Shown: in pieces, positions 20,869-20,875 of the stretch | Numbering within the stretch: the first letter of the stretch is position 1 | Layout: each line of letters starts with the position of its first letter | Assembly (NCBI GenBank): GCA_947171615.1 | Contig: CAMVYG010000007.1 | Coordinates: forward strand, 1-20,875 | Reading direction: 5' to 3' | Source of the DNA: an uncultured Clostridia bacterium | GTDB lineage: Bacteria; Bacillota; Clostridia; Oscillospirales; Acutalibacteraceae | DNA: 20,875 nucleotides | Notes under the pieces: model-generated | The model's database searches: none | Told to the model about the DNA's origin: nothing | Seen by the model: the letters and a program-made list of their open reading frames with translations, nothing else | Program-made: the position numbers and the translations under genes

Positions 20869-20875
20869 GTTCTCG

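Larger units (their letters stand above)
20547..20875. other. Gene-free right end: promoter, palindrome and repeat hairpins
   Basis: I see no protein here that I would support. The stretch holds the leftward promoter region of the acetyltransferase (20578-20606), a palindrome (20560-20572), about 150 nt with no recognised feature apart from a weak stem near 20670-20690 (CTCC/GGAG then Ts), the second copy of the 44-bp repeat (20758-20801) and a final hairpin (20836-20868). A frame at 20545-20754 has no recognisable content. Confidence 0.6.

Overview
The window is a long bacterial ribosomal-protein superoperon followed by a short, unrelated accessory block. Several features point to a Gram-positive Clostridia-type genome, plausibly Oscillospirales. 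These are strong AGGAGG-like ribosome binding sites, zinc-ribbon (type Z) S14, a zinc-LID adenylate kinase, adk and map placed between secY and infA, a small KOW-domain gene between map and infA, and an S-layer-homology (SLH) surface enzyme. The lineage is an inference; no rRNA is present.

Positions 1-14884 (+ strand) hold the joined S10, spc and alpha operons: rplD (5' end cut by the window), rplW, rplB, rpsS, rplV, rpsC, rplP, rpmC, rpsQ, rplN, rplX, rplE, rpsZ (rpsN type Z), rpsH, rplF, rplR, rpsE, rpmD, rplO, secY, adk, map, a KOW-domain gene, infA, rpmJ, rpsM, rpsK, rpsD, rpoA and rplQ. Most gaps are only a ribosome binding site long. The exceptions are rplW-rplB (231 nt), rpsZ-rpsH (124 nt), infA-rpmJ (231 nt, with a degenerate tandem repeat) and rpsD-rpoA (88 nt), and each of these contains inverted repeats. 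The run ends at a clear intrinsic terminator at 14906-14933. The genes supply ribosomal subunits, the Sec channel, N-terminal Met removal, adenylate balance, initiation factor IF-1 and the RNA polymerase alpha subunit as one growth-linked transcription block.

Positions 14934-15529 contain no gene. They hold a repeat-rich, MITE-like composite: two 76-bp palindromic units 165 bp apart, further half copies, and inverted outer ends. A 44-bp hairpin repeat follows at 15413-15456 and recurs at 20758-20801.

Positions 15530-20546 are the accessory block. A metallo-beta-lactamase-fold hydrolase (+) converges on a leftward group. Read in its own direction, that group is an Eis-like GNAT acetyltransferase, an alpha/beta hydrolase (monoacylglycerol lipase/lysophospholipase type) and a secreted SLH-anchored GH5 subfamily-2-like cellulase, closely spaced (25 nt, then a 4-nt ATGA overlap). 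A separate small two-helix membrane protein lies 141 nt beyond. A bidirectional terminator separates the convergent genes. Positions 20547-20875 hold a leftward promoter candidate, a palindrome next to the ribosome binding site, and repeat hairpins, but no supported gene.

I found no CRISPR array, transposase, phage gene, tRNA or rRNA, and nothing that clearly amounts to a new multi-gene system. The most interesting leads are the repeat composite after rplQ, the structured long gaps inside the superoperon, and the Eis-like enzyme that keeps both the candidate catalytic Tyr and a C-terminal Phe.
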